This document shows positions 31,797 to 39,710 of a stretch of 64,000 nucleotides of DNA, in pieces (position 1 is the first letter of the stretch; every line of letters begins with the position of its first letter). Both the position numbers and the translations under genes were made by a program. This DNA is from Streptomyces resistomycificus (GTDB lineage: Bacteria > Actinomycetota > Actinomycetes > Streptomycetales > Streptomycetaceae), in NCBI RefSeq assembly GCF_001514265.1, contig NZ_KQ948991.1, forward strand, positions 368,684 through 432,683, given 5' to 3'. The notes below the pieces were generated by a model. That model was not told the DNA's origin, made no database searches, and saw nothing but the letters and a program-made list of their open reading frames with translations.

Positions 31797-33173
31797 CTAG
31801 TCCGGCAGTGCCTTGCGCAGGGCCTTGTCCAGGCGTCGGGCCAGCTCCGCGTCGCTCGGCGGGCGGTCGCCGAACAGGGCTCCCAGCTGTGCGGTGAACG
31901 TCTGCGTGAACGCGCCGTACAGCGGGGTGCGCGGGCGCTGGACGGCGCTGCGGAGGGCCGGGAGGAGGATGCGGCCGGCGTAGGCGGGACGGCCGGCGTC
32001 GTCGCGTGGCATGCGGTCGGCGCTCTCGCCGGTGGGGGAGGCGGAGGGGGCGGCGGCGGTCAGGTGGCACTTCACCGCCGCGCTGTCGTACGCCGACGTC
32101 CGCGTCGCCGCGAACCCCGCGTCCAGCAGACAGCGTTCGCTCTCCTTTCCGGTGAGGAAGCGGATCAGCTCGGTCGCCTTGTCCGCCCGCCGGGACGCCG
32201 CGGCCACCGCGAGGTTCTGGCCGCCGAGCACCGCCCGGCCGGGCAGCGGGGCCACACCGAGCTGTTCGTCGGTGAAGGTCTGGTGCAGGGTGCGGTAGGC
32301 GTAGGGCCAGTGGCGCAGGAAGGCGGTGCGCCCGGCGGCGAAGTCGGCGAGGGTGGCGCCCTCGTCGGAGTGGACGGCGTCCTGGAGGGTGTACGGCGGA
32401 TCAGTGCGCCGCCGGAGTTCGGCGATGCCCTCGGCCAACTGCTCGACGGTGGCGACGTAGCGGCCCTCGGCGTCGGTGAGGGCGAGCTCCGGCGTCGCGG
32501 ACGCGAACGCCTCCACGGCGTTGACCGTGCGGCCCTCGTAGGGGGCGAGCTGGGTGGTCCAGCCCTGTTCGTAGCCCTTGGGCGGATCGTTCTCCAGCGA
32601 CTGGATGAGCTCCTGGAGGCGTGCCCGGTCGACACCCGTGCTCAGGTCGGTCTGCGGGACGCCCACCGCGCGCAGATGGTCGCGCCGGTAGTAGAGGAGG
32701 CCGACGTCGCTGTTGAACGGCACCGCGTACACCTTGTCGTCCCAGCGGGCCGTGTCCGCCACCGACTTGATGACATCACCGTCGAGCACCCCGTCGGGCA
32801 GCCGGCGCACGAGGCCGGCGGCGGCGAACTCCGGTACCCACGTGACGTCGAGGTTGACGACGTCGTAGGCGGCGCTGCCCGACTGGAGGGCGCCGAGGAG
32901 CTGGCTGCGCTGTTCGTCGGCGCTGCCCGGCAGTTCGACCAGGCGGGCGCGGTAGCCGGTGCCCGCCTTCTCCTGCTGCCGGTTCCAGTCGTCGATCAGC
33001 TGCTGCCGGATGCCGTTCTTGCCGGTGACGTCCCGCCCGCTGGCGACGACGATGTCACCGGGCCGGTCGGCGGCGGGCGTCTCGGGGCCGCCGGGGCCGC
33101 TGCCGGTGCAAGCGGTGACGAGGAGCACGGTCAGCAGGGCCGCGAGGCGGCGTACGGTGCTTGGGAGGGTCAT
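31797..33173 (-). CDS. Lipoprotein extracellular solute-binding protein (conflict-system operon)
   Basis: This 458-residue protein has a signal peptide with lipobox LLVTAC (Cys near residue 22). It has the fold pattern of carbohydrate-type ABC solute-binding proteins: a DVVNLDVTWVPEFAAAGLV segment, a YAVPFNSDVGLLYYRRD hinge and a C-terminal AAASRRADKATELIRFLTGKE segment. No ABC permease or ATPase gene is adjacent. Its ATG shares one base with the TGA of the upstream caspase gene (TGATG), so the two are translationally coupled. It may deliver a ligand to, or act with, the similar binding domain in that receptor. This is an inference from operon structure. Confidence 0.82.
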   Translation of the reverse strand: MTLPSTVRRLAALLTVLLVTACTGSGPGGPETPAADRPGDIVVASGRDVTGKNGIRQQLIDDWNRQQEKAGTGYRARLVELPGSADEQRSQLLGALQSGSAAYDVVNLDVTWVPEFAAAGLVRRLPDGVLDGDVIKSVADTARWDDKVYAVPFNSDVGLLYYRRDHLRAVGVPQTDLSTGVDRARLQELIQSLENDPPKGYEQGWTTQLAPYEGRTVNAVEAFASATPELALTDAEGRYVATVEQLAEGIAELRRRTDPPYTLQDAVHSDEGATLADFAAGRTAFLRHWPYAYRTLHQTFTDEQLGVAPLPGRAVLGGQNLAVAAASRRADKATELIRFLTGKESERCLLDAGFAATRTSAYDSAAVKCHLTAAAPSASPTGESADRMPRDDAGRPAYAGRILLPALRSAVQRPRTPLYGAFTQTFTAQLGALFGDRPPSDAELARRLDKALRKALPD

Positions 33174-35926
33174 CAGTCCTCCTCCCCCGTTCCGGTGCGC
33201 GCGACCTCGTCGGTCAGGCCCGCGCCGAGGTTCTCGTCGGCGTCCAGGCAGCGGCCGCCGCTCGCGGTGGAGATACGGAGGGCCGGTCTGCCCGGGTCGC
33301 AGGCGCCCGTCTCCAGGGACACCATGGCCACCGGCACGTTCGCCGCCCGCGCCCGGGCCAGGACCTCGTCGAGGTTCGCGCCGGTGAGCCGGCTGTCGTC
33401 CTCACCGTCGCTGATGTGGACGACCAGACGGGGGCGGGCGTCCGGGCCGCGGGCGGTCAGGTCGTCGAGCGCGGCGAGCAGGGCGGCGCGCGGATCGGCC
33501 TCGGCGTCCCGCACGCGGGCCGCGTCGACGGCGCGGACGGCCTCCTTGCGGGTGTGACGGCCGAAGTGGAGGAGGGTCTCGTACGGGCTCTTGTCGCCGG
33601 ACGTCCCGAACACCGCCCACACGCCGTACTCGTCCCGGCCTCCGAGCCCGCCCAGCGACTGCTCGAGCAGGCCGGGCCCGCCGCTGGGCCCCTCCCACAG
33701 GGACGCCATCGAACCGGAGCTGTCCAGCAGGAACAGGACCCGGCCGGGGCCGTGCGCGTCCCGGTAGGCGGCGAGTGTCGTGTCCATCTCGTCCCGTCCG
33801 GCGGTCTCGGTGAGCGGCGCCGGTGCCCACAACACCCCGGTGGGGAGCGGGCCCTCGGTGTCCAGCGGGGTGTGCTCGCCGGCCGCGGAACGGAAGCCGT
33901 CCCGGGCGAACGCGGCCCGCCCGTCCGCGCTGCCCAGCCAGGTGCGGAAGTCCTCGGCGGCCGTGTCCCGCGCCGTCTCGTCCCGGTCGGCGTCCTGCCA
34001 GCGCACCCGCACGAACGTGGGCTCCAGCCCCGGTACGTCACCGGGGTAGTGGGCGATCCGGGGCTCCCGGGTCGCCCGGTCGCAGCCGACGCCGCTGCGC
34101 AGCAGGAACTCGGGGACGAGGGCGGCGGCGCGCTTGTCCACGGCGTCGTCGTCGGGCAGCGTGCACAGCAGGTCGGCGGCCGTGGGAGAGGGCGGCCCCG
34201 GCTGCGTGACCTTCTGCTCCGCCCAGCCCGGGTCCGCCCCGCCGGCGTACAGGCCGACGGTGGCGAGCAGCGCCGAGGCCGCGAACTCCGGGTCGGAGCG
34301 GCGCACTTCGGCGTCCGCGCCGCGTTCCCGCAGGGCGGTGATCAGCAGGGACAGTGAGGGTTCGACACGGTCGTCCGGGTCGGCGGCGAGGCGCCGCGGG
34401 ACGGCGAGCACCACCGGGGAGTACGCCAGCGGCTCGTCGTCGGCGTCCAGGCGGGCCACGGCGTCCGTGTCCTGGGCGTCCTCGACCCGGGCGGCGTCGG
34501 CACCGGTGGCGGGGATCCAGACGTCCGGCTGCGGGCCGACGTCCCGCTGCGGGTTGGTGCCCTCGTCCCGGGGCTCCTGCCAGGCGTCCGACTGCCCGGC
34601 GAGCGCGGTGACCGCGTCGGCGGAGCCCGCGCTGTAGACGGTGATGCCACTGCGCCGGCAGCCGTCGCCGGTGGTGTTCGCGTCCGACGTCAGATAGTCC
34701 TCCGCCGCCGCGCTCACCGTCGGTTCGAGGTCCGGGTCCGTCAGGACGCGCAGTTCCAGCGGCGGCGCGCAGGAGGAGGGTTCGTCGGTGACGCTGACGA
34801 TGCCGTAGGAGCCGAAGCCCAGGGCGGCGAGGACAAGAGCGAGAACGAGGGTGACGCGGGTGGCGGAGCGTGCGGTGGGGCGGTCGGCGGGGCGGGCAGC
34901 GGGGCCGCCCGGGGGGCGCGGACGGCGACCGGCGCCGGTGAGGGCGGTGGCGCCGGAGCGGAGGAGGGCGAGGAGGGCGGCGGCGGCCGTCCGGACGACG
35001 GAGGGACGCCGGTCGTCCCCGGCCTGCCGGCCCCAACCATGCCGCCCACCCGAACCTCGCCGCTCGCCCCCGTCCCGCCGATCGCCCCCGCCCTGCCGAT
35101 CGCCCCCGCCCTGCCGCTCGCCCGAAGCCGGCCGCTCCCCGGAGGGCCACGGTCCCGAGTCGCTCATCGGCAGCCGGACCGACGCAGCCGACCGTCCGGA
35201 CAGCAGGACGTCCTCACCCGGCTCCGCCCTGCTCTGCGGCTCCCACGGTTCACCGCGCACCGTCTTGTGCCCCGCCGCCGTCATCCGCTCCCGCAGCCGG
35301 TCCGCGAGATCCTGGAGGGTCGACTCCTCGTCCTGTTCGAGGAGTTGGACGAGTTCCCCGGTGAACGGCGTCGGTGTCGTGGCGTCCCCCGCGTCGATGC
35401 GGTGGTTGGCCTGCACGCTCATCAGCAGCAGCACCCGCCGCTTGTCGCGGAAGGTCTCCCAGATCCACGCGGCGTTGCCGGCGAAGCAGCAGTCGAGGAC
35501 CACGACGATCCGTTCGGCCGGGCCGGCGGCCAGCACGGTCAGGGCGGTGCTGAACATCTCCGCCCCGGGGAAGACCGCGTGCCCGCCCGCGACCACGCTC
35601 GCGTTGCGCATCTGCAGGAACAGCTCGTCGCCCGCGCTGGGAATGGCGCCGTGCCCCGAGAAGTACAGGAACAGCAGCCCCTCCGCCTCCGCGGCGGTCC
35701 TGCGCAGGGCGTGGTCGAAGTCGTCCCGGGACGGCGAACGGGCCACCGTGATCTCGTGCTCGCCGAACACCCGGCCCCGCAGCAGCGCGTCCCGGAGCCG
35801 GTTCAGGTTGTGCTTGACGGCGGGCAGGTCGCCGGGCACTCCGTGCGGCGGCTGTGTGAGGTCGTATTCGGAGACCCCCACCAGCAGCACCCGGTTCACC
35901 CGACCCCGCGGGTCGAAGCGGGTCAC
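33173..35926 (-). CDS. Transmembrane caspase-like protein with extracytoplasmic solute-binding and VWA domains (EACC1-associated)
   Basis: This 917-residue protein has an N-terminal caspase-type domain (about 5-230) with the catalytic pair His92 in FSGHG and Cys146/147 in VLDCCFAG. A Gly/Arg/Asp-rich repetitive linker (about 265-300), one transmembrane helix (about 357-376), an extracytoplasmic binding-protein-like region (about 390-690) and a VWA domain with MIDAS DSSGS at about 735-739 follow. It reads as a receptor that senses outside and activates a protease inside. Caspases of this kind accompany EACC1 in actinobacterial conflict systems. The GTG at 35926 follows AGGTAGG, just after the EACC1 stop; GTG 35962 would overlap EACC1. 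Confidence 0.85.
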   Translation of the reverse strand: MTRFDPRGRVNRVLLVGVSEYDLTQPPHGVPGDLPAVKHNLNRLRDALLRGRVFGEHEITVARSPSRDDFDHALRRTAAEAEGLLFLYFSGHGAIPSAGDELFLQMRNASVVAGGHAVFPGAEMFSTALTVLAAGPAERIVVVLDCCFAGNAAWIWETFRDKRRVLLLMSVQANHRIDAGDATTPTPFTGELVQLLEQDEESTLQDLADRLRERMTAAGHKTVRGEPWEPQSRAEPGEDVLLSGRSAASVRLPMSDSGPWPSGERPASGERQGGGDRQGGGDRRDGGERRGSGGRHGWGRQAGDDRRPSVVRTAAAALLALLRSGATALTGAGRRPRPPGGPAARPADRPTARSATRVTLVLALVLAALGFGSYGIVSVTDEPSSCAPPLELRVLTDPDLEPTVSAAAEDYLTSDANTTGDGCRRSGITVYSAGSADAVTALAGQSDAWQEPRDEGTNPQRDVGPQPDVWIPATGADAARVEDAQDTDAVARLDADDEPLAYSPVVLAVPRRLAADPDDRVEPSLSLLITALRERGADAEVRRSDPEFAASALLATVGLYAGGADPGWAEQKVTQPGPPSPTAADLLCTLPDDDAVDKRAAALVPEFLLRSGVGCDRATREPRIAHYPGDVPGLEPTFVRVRWQDADRDETARDTAAEDFRTWLGSADGRAAFARDGFRSAAGEHTPLDTEGPLPTGVLWAPAPLTETAGRDEMDTTLAAYRDAHGPGRVLFLLDSSGSMASLWEGPSGGPGLLEQSLGGLGGRDEYGVWAVFGTSGDKSPYETLLHFGRHTRKEAVRAVDAARVRDAEADPRAALLAALDDLTARGPDARPRLVVHISDGEDDSRLTGANLDEVLARARAANVPVAMVSLETGACDPGRPALRISTASGGRCLDADENLGAGLTDEVARTGTGEED

Positions 35927-35930
35927 CGGC

Positions 35931-36275
35931 CTACCTGTCGTCGAGGCCCATGGTGTCGACACGTCCCTCGGGCGGATCGCCGTCCTCGACCTCTCTGCGA
36001 TTGGCCCGCCATGCCTCCACGGCCTGCTTGACCTGCGTCAGCAGCTCCTTGAAGACGGTGGCCGCGCCCGCCCCGACGACGGCGACGACGATGTCCATGC
36101 CGACGCCCATCGGGGCCCCCGGCTCGTCCGTGCGGCGCTGTTCGTGAATCTGCAGCCGGCCGGCGCGCACCAGCTCGTCGAGCGGTTTCTCCCGCTCCAG
36201 CCACTTGCGCAGGGCGCCGATGTCACTCTCGGTCGCGGTCCCGTCCAGCCGAACGCGTATGCCTCGGTTGGCCAC
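35931..36275 (-). CDS. EACC1 (effector-associated constant component 1)
   Basis: This 114-residue protein resembles EACC1, the small constant partner of effectors described in computational surveys of multicellular-bacteria conflict systems. It opens with a beta-rich VRLDGTATESDIGALRKWLE block, has a central MDIVVAVVGAGAATVFKELLTQV hydrophobic helix and ends with a charged helix and tail. The placement directly before a caspase gene supports the call. GTG 36275 is chosen because GAGGGGGA lies 4-5 nt upstream; the ATG at 36293 lacks a site. The stop is 5 bp before the caspase start. The assignment is from recall of the family pattern, not a search. Confidence 0.72.
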   Translation of the reverse strand: MANRGIRVRLDGTATESDIGALRKWLEREKPLDELVRAGRLQIHEQRRTDEPGAPMGVGMDIVVAVVGAGAATVFKELLTQVKQAVEAWRANRREVEDGDPPEGRVDTMGLDDR

Positions 36276-36351
36276 TCCATCCCCCTCAGCCATAACTCAC
36301 CATCATGACACCGAGGTTGGTGACACGGGAGGGGTCGGCAGGGTTGCGCGT

Positions 36352-37671
36352 TCACGATCCGAGTGTCTGCAACTGCCGCAGCTGCTGCCGGATGTTCTCC
36401 AGGGCCCCCTCCCGCCGCCCGGGCACCCGTCCGCGCAACTCCGCGAGCAGGAAACCGAGTTCACGGGCCGGGTCGGTGTCACGGATCTGGCTCCACTGGT
36501 GGTGGGCCCGGTCGACGGCGGCCTCCACGGCGGGCGCGTCCACCGCCTGCCCGGCACCCAGCCGGGCCGACGCCACCGCCAGCCAGGTACCGCAGCTGCG
36601 CACCGGGTCCCCGGCGAACATGGCCAGGTCCGCCCGCACCTCCGCCCAGTGCAGCGACTGTTCGGAGGCCCGCCCGTGGGCCCGTACGGCAGCCTGTTCG
36701 TGCTCGGCGGCGAGCGCGTCGGCGTCGGCGTGCCGGCCGTCCTGGACGGCGGCGGTGATGGCGGCGTGCGGGTCGTCGGCGGGCGGTTCAGCCGTTTCCC
36801 TCAGCCCGGGGGCGGGCGTCTGCGGACGAGGCCGTTCGGGCCGGTACGGGGACCTGGGGGCGGCGCCCCCGGGAGCGGGCACCCTGACGCCGGGCAGCCC
36901 GCCGGGCACGGCGAGGGTCCCGGGCACGGCGACGGTCCCGGGCACGGCGACGGTCCCGGGCACGGCGACCGTGCCGGGCATCGCGACGGCCCCGGGCACC
37001 ACGACCGCGGCAGGCGCGACCGGGCCCGACCCGGCGACCGCCCCGGACACACCGAGCACCAGGTCCCCGTACCCCTCACTCCCCAGCCGCCCCAGCGCCT
37101 GCTGATGCAACTCCGGTAGCTCGGGACGCCGGCCGCTGCGCAGGATCGTGGCGATCGCCTTCATGTACGCCGGTGCGGCCACCGCCCGCCGGGACGACGG
37201 CGGCGGCGCGACCCGGCCGAACACCGCCGTGCCGCGCCCGCAGTCCAGCAGGTGCGTGCGCAGCCACTGCCAGGTCTCCGCGTCGGCGTGCAGATCGAGC
37301 AGCAGGCTCGTCGTCCCCGGGGTGCGCAGGCGCAGTTCCTCGCGGATCCAGTGCCAGGGGAAGCCGGTGTAGCGCACGGTGGACGCGGTGGTGCGGGCCA
37401 GCGCGAGGTGCGGCAGGTGCTGGCGGCGGTCGAGCAGGAGCTGGCCGGTGACGAAGACGGTGAGCGGTCCCGGCGCGGTCGCGGCGGCGCGGAGCCGGGT
37501 GAGGACGGCCTGGGGTTCCAGGGGGTCGGCGAGCTCGACGACGTTGGCGGTCTCGGTGCCGGACAGCACGGCGGGCGGCACCGCCGCGAGGACCGGAAGC
37601 ACGGACGCCGCGTCCACCAGACAGCCCTTGCCCACCGGCGATGCGGCCAGCAGCAGCACGGTTCCCGGCAT
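36352..37671 (-). CDS. Conflict-system protein with possible inactive caspase-like domain
   Basis: This 439-residue protein starts the operon. Residues 1 to about 180 follow a caspase-like order of strands and helices: LTVFVTGQ sits where caspases have the SGHG histidine, FPWHWIREELR fills a typical helix, and SLLLDLHAD sits where they have the LDCC cysteine. Both catalytic residues are missing, which suggests a pseudo-caspase; this is a low-confidence reading. A hexapeptide repeat (AVPGTV-type) covers about 225-260, a Pro-rich linker follows, and the C-terminal 140 residues are helical and TPR-like. GGGAGGG precedes the ATG. It ends 76 bp before EACC1. Confidence 0.6.
   Translation of the reverse strand: MPGTVLLLAASPVGKGCLVDAASVLPVLAAVPPAVLSGTETANVVELADPLEPQAVLTRLRAAATAPGPLTVFVTGQLLLDRRQHLPHLALARTTASTVRYTGFPWHWIREELRLRTPGTTSLLLDLHADAETWQWLRTHLLDCGRGTAVFGRVAPPPSSRRAVAAPAYMKAIATILRSGRRPELPELHQQALGRLGSEGYGDLVLGVSGAVAGSGPVAPAAVVVPGAVAMPGTVAVPGTVAVPGTVAVPGTLAVPGGLPGVRVPAPGGAAPRSPYRPERPRPQTPAPGLRETAEPPADDPHAAITAAVQDGRHADADALAAEHEQAAVRAHGRASEQSLHWAEVRADLAMFAGDPVRSCGTWLAVASARLGAGQAVDAPAVEAAVDRAHHQWSQIRDTDPARELGFLLAELRGRVPGRREGALENIRQQLRQLQTLGS
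36901..37000. repeat. 18-bp in-frame tandem repeat
   Basis: About five copies of an 18-bp unit (GGGCACGGCGACGGTCCC and variants) lie in tandem inside the 439-residue protein gene. They encode Ala-Val-Pro-Gly-Thr-Val-type hexapeptides. Copy-number change would lengthen or shorten the linker without a frameshift. Confidence 0.8.
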
Positions 37672-38409
37672 CGGTCCCTCCCCGTCCCCCGTCGATCACG
37701 TACGGCAGCACCGTAACCGCTGCGGCTGCAAAGGTGGGTCTCAGGACTGCAAACGCCCGCTTCCGCCGGACCCGCGGACGGCCCGCCGCAGTGCCGCGGA
37801 GTGCCGTGCCGGACGAAGGCGCCGAGGCGCCGGTGTTCGGCGCCCGGGTCGGCGGCGACGGCCCGGGCCACCTCGTCGGCGAGCGGGAGAACATGCCGGT
37901 GCCGTCGCGGGCATCGGTCACGCCGCCGGTGGTCGGCGGCAGGGTCCCGCCGGATCCGGCGGCACCCGCCGGACGGGCGGCGATCCGTCACCCAGCTCGC
38001 TCCCGAGGCCGAGCGGCGGGCCCGCGCCGACACCGGACGCAGCAGGTCGGACCGCCCGTGGACCAACCGGACCGCCTGGCGGTGGACCAGCCGCCCGACC
38101 GGGCCACCGGACCGCCTACTGGTGGACCAGCCACCCGACCAGGCGCCGCCGGGCCCCGCCGCGTCCCTCCGCCGCCGAGGGGTCTGAGCCCACGACCCAC
38201 GGGCCACGGCCCGTGCCACTGTCCCTCACGGCCCTCACGGCCCTCACAGCCCTCATGCGGCTCAGCGCGGCACGGCACCCCGGCACGCGCATCCGAACAC
38301 CCGCCACCCGCGGCACCGGCGTACGGGAGCCCGTGTTCCGCCGACTTGCCAGGGACTTCCCCCAGGTGTGCTCTGGAAGGCGGGGGCGAGGAGAGAGAGG
38401 AGCGCTCTC
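37672..38409. other. 738-bp intergenic region with repeats
   Basis: No gene is supported here. The divergent promoters of the conflict operon and the plus-strand membrane protein should lie in it. Near 37720-37750 a CTGCAAA motif occurs twice. At 38081 and 38121 a block beginning GGTGGACCAGCC repeats with a 40-bp period. At 38221-38257 a 9-bp unit GCCCTCACG is repeated four times with variation. A minus-strand stretch at about 37750-37890 has coding-like GC3 but no start codon in a sensible place. Confidence 0.55.
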
Positions 38410-38877
38410 ATGGCTCATGCGGCACCCAGGACCGGCGGGACGCGCGGGATGATGGCCCGGCGCGCCCGGATCCGGCCGATTCGCACACCCGACCTGTTCA
38501 GCGAGCGGGTCCACACGGTGGCGCGGTACGCGATCCCCGTCGTGCTCGGTCTCGTCTACGGCTACTGGGCCGCGGCCAACCAGCGCCACGGCGGGCCCAT
38601 CACCGGCTGGAACCTGCTGTTCGGGTTCGTCACGGCGATCGTGTTCATCGTGCTGTGTCTGGCGGTGGCGACCTTCGCCCCGATGCTGAAGCGGGAACTG
38701 CACTCGCTGACGAAGTCGGCCTTCGCGGGCGCGGCGATCGGCTTTCTGTACAGCCAGACCGGCGACAGCATCCTGAGGTCCGTGGCGCTGGGCGCGGCGG
38801 TCGGGGCAGGCGTCTTCGGGGTGTTCTTCTACCGCTACTACACGCAGGAGGACGCGGCGGGCAACCGCGTGCGCTGA
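38410..38877 (+). CDS. Small polytopic membrane protein
   Basis: This 155-residue protein has a basic N-terminus of about 45 residues and then four hydrophobic segments. The first (YAIPVVLGLVYGYW) and second (FVTAIVFIVLCLAVATFAPM) are separated by a short polar loop. The third and fourth are small-residue-rich (AFAGAAIGFLYSQ, VALGAAVGAGVFGVFF). No family is identified. The ATG at 38410 follows a purine-rich GGAGAGAGAGGAG stretch, and codon bias is strong from there. A hairpin follows the stop. Confidence 0.75.
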   Translation: MAHAAPRTGGTRGMMARRARIRPIRTPDLFSERVHTVARYAIPVVLGLVYGYWAAANQRHGGPITGWNLLFGFVTAIVFIVLCLAVATFAPMLKRELHSLTKSAFAGAAIGFLYSQTGDSILRSVALGAAVGAGVFGVFFYRYYTQEDAAGNRVR

Positions 38878-38894
38878 CCCCCACCGGCGAACGC

Positions 38895-38929
38895 CGCAGG
38901 GGCCCCGGCCTGTCACCGGAGCCCCTGCG
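38895..38929. terminator. Bidirectional terminator
   Basis: CGCAGGGG-CC-CCGG at 38895-38908 pairs with CCGG-AG-CCCCTGCG at 38916-38929, leaving a 2-nt internal mismatch and a 7-nt loop. It lies between the convergent membrane protein and SH3-domain protein genes. Confidence 0.65.
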
Positions 38930-38950
38930 TCTCCCTCATCCCTCCACCCG

Positions 38951-39520
38951 TCAGCCGGCCGGGATCCACTCCCAGCCTCCCGACGAGGATCCGGTCGCGC
39001 TCCAGCTCCAGGAGCCCGAGGCGCTCCAGGAGCCGGAACCCGACACCGTCCAGGAGCCTGAACTCGACACGGCCCAGGTCTCGTTCCAGGTCGGGTCGCC
39101 GCGGTCGACGTTGTTCCAGGTGCCGTTCTTCCATTCCGGGCACGGGTCCGCGCAGGTCGGCACCCCGCGCCCGCCGGTGTCCACGAAGTCGGCGCTCACC
39201 CAGCCCTGGGCGCCGACGAGCCAGTACCAGTACGGGTTCTTGTTGACGCTCTGGCCGCGGACCTCGCACTCGACCCGAACCTGGCTGCCCGGCGAGAGCC
39301 GGTCGACGACGGCCGCGTGGGTGGTGGGCTCCGCTCGCACGTGAAGAGGGGTACCGGAGACGACGGTGCCCCGGACCGGACCGCCGGATCCACCGCTGCC
39401 GTGTCCGTCGGCGTGGGACGGCGGGGTCGCGGCCGCCGTGGTTCCCGCCGCCGCGGCGGCGAAGGTGCCGCCGGTGAGCAGGACCGCGGTCAGGGTCCGC
39501 AGTGCGGGAGTGGTGCGCAT
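38951..39520 (-). CDS. Secreted SH3b domain protein with Ser/Trp/Gly-rich tail
   Basis: This 189-residue exported protein has a signal peptide cleaved near AAAAAGTTAAA. A bacterial SH3 domain follows (about residues 50-115), with VVSGTPLHVRAEPTTHAAVVDRLSPGS and ending in WYWLVGAQGWVSADFV. Beyond it a Cys pair and then about 45 residues rich in Ser, Gly and Trp form short repeats of the Gly-Ser-Trp type. SH3b domains commonly bind cell-wall peptides. The Trp-rich tail is unusual and may mediate adhesion or self-association. AAGGAGG lies before the ATG at 39520. Confidence 0.8.
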   Translation of the reverse strand: MRTTPALRTLTAVLLTGGTFAAAAAGTTAAATPPSHADGHGSGGSGGPVRGTVVSGTPLHVRAEPTTHAAVVDRLSPGSQVRVECEVRGQSVNKNPYWYWLVGAQGWVSADFVDTGGRGVPTCADPCPEWKNGTWNNVDRGDPTWNETWAVSSSGSWTVSGSGSWSASGSWSWSATGSSSGGWEWIPAG

Positions 39521-39710
39521 GGATCGGCCTCCTTCTCCCCAACTCCAGGAAACACCCGTTCGGGTGAACCCTCCACCGGAGAGCGGACTCTCCGCTTCCG
39601 CCAAGGCCCGCGAGCGTTCCGGGTCCTCTCGGCGCCCGTTCGGCTTGCGCGTTGCCCCATCTGGCGTCACGCCGCTCGCAGCCCGGGCCCACCGCGACTT
39701 GCCTGGAAGG

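Noticed and set aside
31797..33173. Component of a sugar ABC importer
   Set aside because: No permease or ATPase gene is adjacent and the gene is coupled to the caspase receptor gene instead.
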